DNA of 64,000 nt from Medicago truncatula. Taxonomy: Eukaryota > Streptophyta > Magnoliopsida > Fabales > Fabaceae. The notes below the pieces were generated by a model, which was not told the origin of the DNA, ran no database searches, and worked only from the letters and a program-made list of their open reading frames with translations. The position numbers were made by a program, and so were the translations under genes. The stretch is from assembly GCF_003473485.1 (NCBI RefSeq), contig NC_053048.1, positions 25,103,255 through 25,167,254 of the forward strand, read 5' to 3'. Positions 63,201 to 64,000 of the stretch are shown piece after piece. Within the stretch, counting starts at the first letter, position 1, and every line of letters begins with the position of its first letter.

Positions 63201-64000
63201 GAACCTGGGACCTTCAAGAATAAGATCCTTGTTTCACTATATTTACCATAAATTACAAGACATAGAAAATGCGTGAATAGGGCATTGTGAAGAGATGACG
63301 TAAAACACGTATTGGAGGCTCATAAATCATACTCATACCCCTAGTTTCTTTCACTCTTTCATTGTCTTCAAGCTTGAAAACTCTGCTAAAGTTGTTGCGC
63401 AATGAAATGTAAAACAGAAAGATATGCAAAATGGTGTGTTTTATGTATTTAACCAATTTAAATTTTAATATAATTGTAAATGCGAGACAATGGTCTTGTT
63501 TGTTTTCCTAAGCTGATTACTTATGGTACAGGTGGTAGCTGCAATGAGTTCCAAAGTGCCCTTCATTAGCAATGCAATCATGAAGGCTACTGGCTGCAGT
63601 ATGTAGTTCCTTACTCATACATTATCCGAGTCTTGCTTTGTTCGGTTCTTATATATTTGAATAGGAATCACTCATTTTTGCTGGTAGATATCCTACGGAT
63701 ACCTTGCAATGCCTTTTTTGGCAACAATGAGAAAACATTAGCAACTTCTATACATAATATAACTATGTTACATGATGTGGTTTCTATGTACCATTTGTAG
63801 TAGCTAAACGGTTTCTATGTTACATAATTTAACTTAAACCATTTTCATGCAGTGTATCAAACTTTTGTTATTGATACTTGTTTGCAGAAAATTACAATTG
63901 CCCTGCGCATTGTCATTTTTGTACCACCTCCTTTAAATACTTTTCTATGACATTATATCTTCATAGTAATTCATAGGATGTTTGGAATTCTGCAGATTCA
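60252..64000 (+). CDS. HINT3: HIT-family adenylylsulfatase-type protein HINT3 (partial)
   Basis: Exons 60252-60434, 61100-61155, 62325-62382, 63532-63598 and the start of the next at 63996. The window cuts the gene, so the 3' part is missing. The protein starts MSIEEATRRRVTVLSSHLNP, then NCVFCNIVRGQSPALK, LYEDDMCLCILDTNPLSHGH, SLIIPKSHYPSLDATPPSVV and AAMSSKVPFISNAIMKATGC. These are the N-terminal half of the HIT fold, including the CxxC of FCxI and the SLIIPKSH strand. The catalytic HxHxHxx lies beyond the end. HIT enzymes cleave nucleotide phosphoramidates or adenylylsulfate. The long introns hold a SINE and two MITEs. HINT3 versus a paralogue is judged from memory. Confidence 0.85.
60683..60769 (+). 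mobile_element. tRNA-derived SINE with A-tail and TSD, HINT3 intron 1
   Basis: Contains cttagctcagttggtaagga (box A) and ccggggttcaaaccccg (box B), then an A7 tail. It is flanked by 14-bp repeats agaggtgtcaggat (60669-60682) and agaggtgtcgggat (60770-60783), one mismatch apart. Confidence 0.85.
61298..61479. mobile_element. TIR MITE of the BASS3-intron family, in HINT3 intron 2
   Basis: Starts tagtgttgtcaaatagccgc and ends gcttgacaacactg. Internal text (tatttagtacaaagtgtcgt) matches 25677-25694. Same family as 25597-25769. Confidence 0.65.
62988..63160. mobile_element. MITE, 173 bp, 9-bp TSD, in HINT3 intron 3
   Basis: Starts ggagaagtgctaggaacact and ends agtgttcctagcactcctc. The flanks attagttgt (62979-62987) and attagttat (63161-63169) match at 8 of 9, suggesting a Mutator-type MITE. 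Confidence 0.75.

Overview
This window is plant nuclear DNA, AT-rich, with intron-split genes and dense transposon debris. Several things point to a legume (Fabaceae), probably of the Medicago/Trifolium/Pisum clade: the repeat families, short AT-rich introns, and the styles of tRNA-derived SINE, Stowaway and Mutator-like elements. That placement is inference from general familiarity; no database was searched. I found no bacterial-style operon, CRISPR array or defence system.

Gene layout. Eight protein-coding genes look functional. In order they are: a G-type lectin receptor-like kinase (minus, 4130-8005, two exons); a plastid BASS3-type metabolite transporter (plus, 23755-27312, five exons); the APC/C activator CDC20 (plus, 30836-32447, three exons); a DUF538 secreted protein (minus, 40348-41853, two exons); 40S ribosomal protein S6 (plus, 45179-47794, six exons); 60S ribosomal protein L32 (plus, 50801-51891, three coding exons); an AGC kinase of the OXI1 type (minus, 53994-55888, two exons); and a HIT-family HINT3-type protein (plus, from 60252 and cut by the window end). 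Exon joins were set by reading frame, GT-AG borders and family continuity.

Gene fragments. Broken pieces of cellular genes lie between them: an eIF3a fragment (43140-44260, minus), a PHD-finger homeodomain (HAT3.1-like) fragment (34060-34978), a FAR1-related fragment (37290-37570), and an RRM-protein fragment carried inside a Mutator-like element (58190-58450).

Mobile elements. The left third is mostly transposons. It holds a nested inverted-repeat complex (460-2339), a decayed Ty1/copia pol (9236-10942), a foldback element (11316-12112), a hAT element with an exact 8-bp target duplication (13014-13723), a large terminal-inverted-repeat element (14760-16626) that abuts the poly(A) tail of a truncated LINE (16636-18057), a second hAT-like element with an exact 8-bp duplication (18695-19332), and a terminal-inverted-repeat element filled with a 36-bp minisatellite (21873-23159). 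Further right, a Mutator-like element with an exact 9-bp duplication (58031-59773) has captured a gene fragment and has itself been invaded. Small MITEs and SINEs sit in introns of BASS3, RPS6 and HINT3.

The genes do not form a pathway. The two ribosomal protein genes share promoter signals (telo-box and site II motifs) and are probably co-regulated in dividing tissue, where CDC20 is also active.
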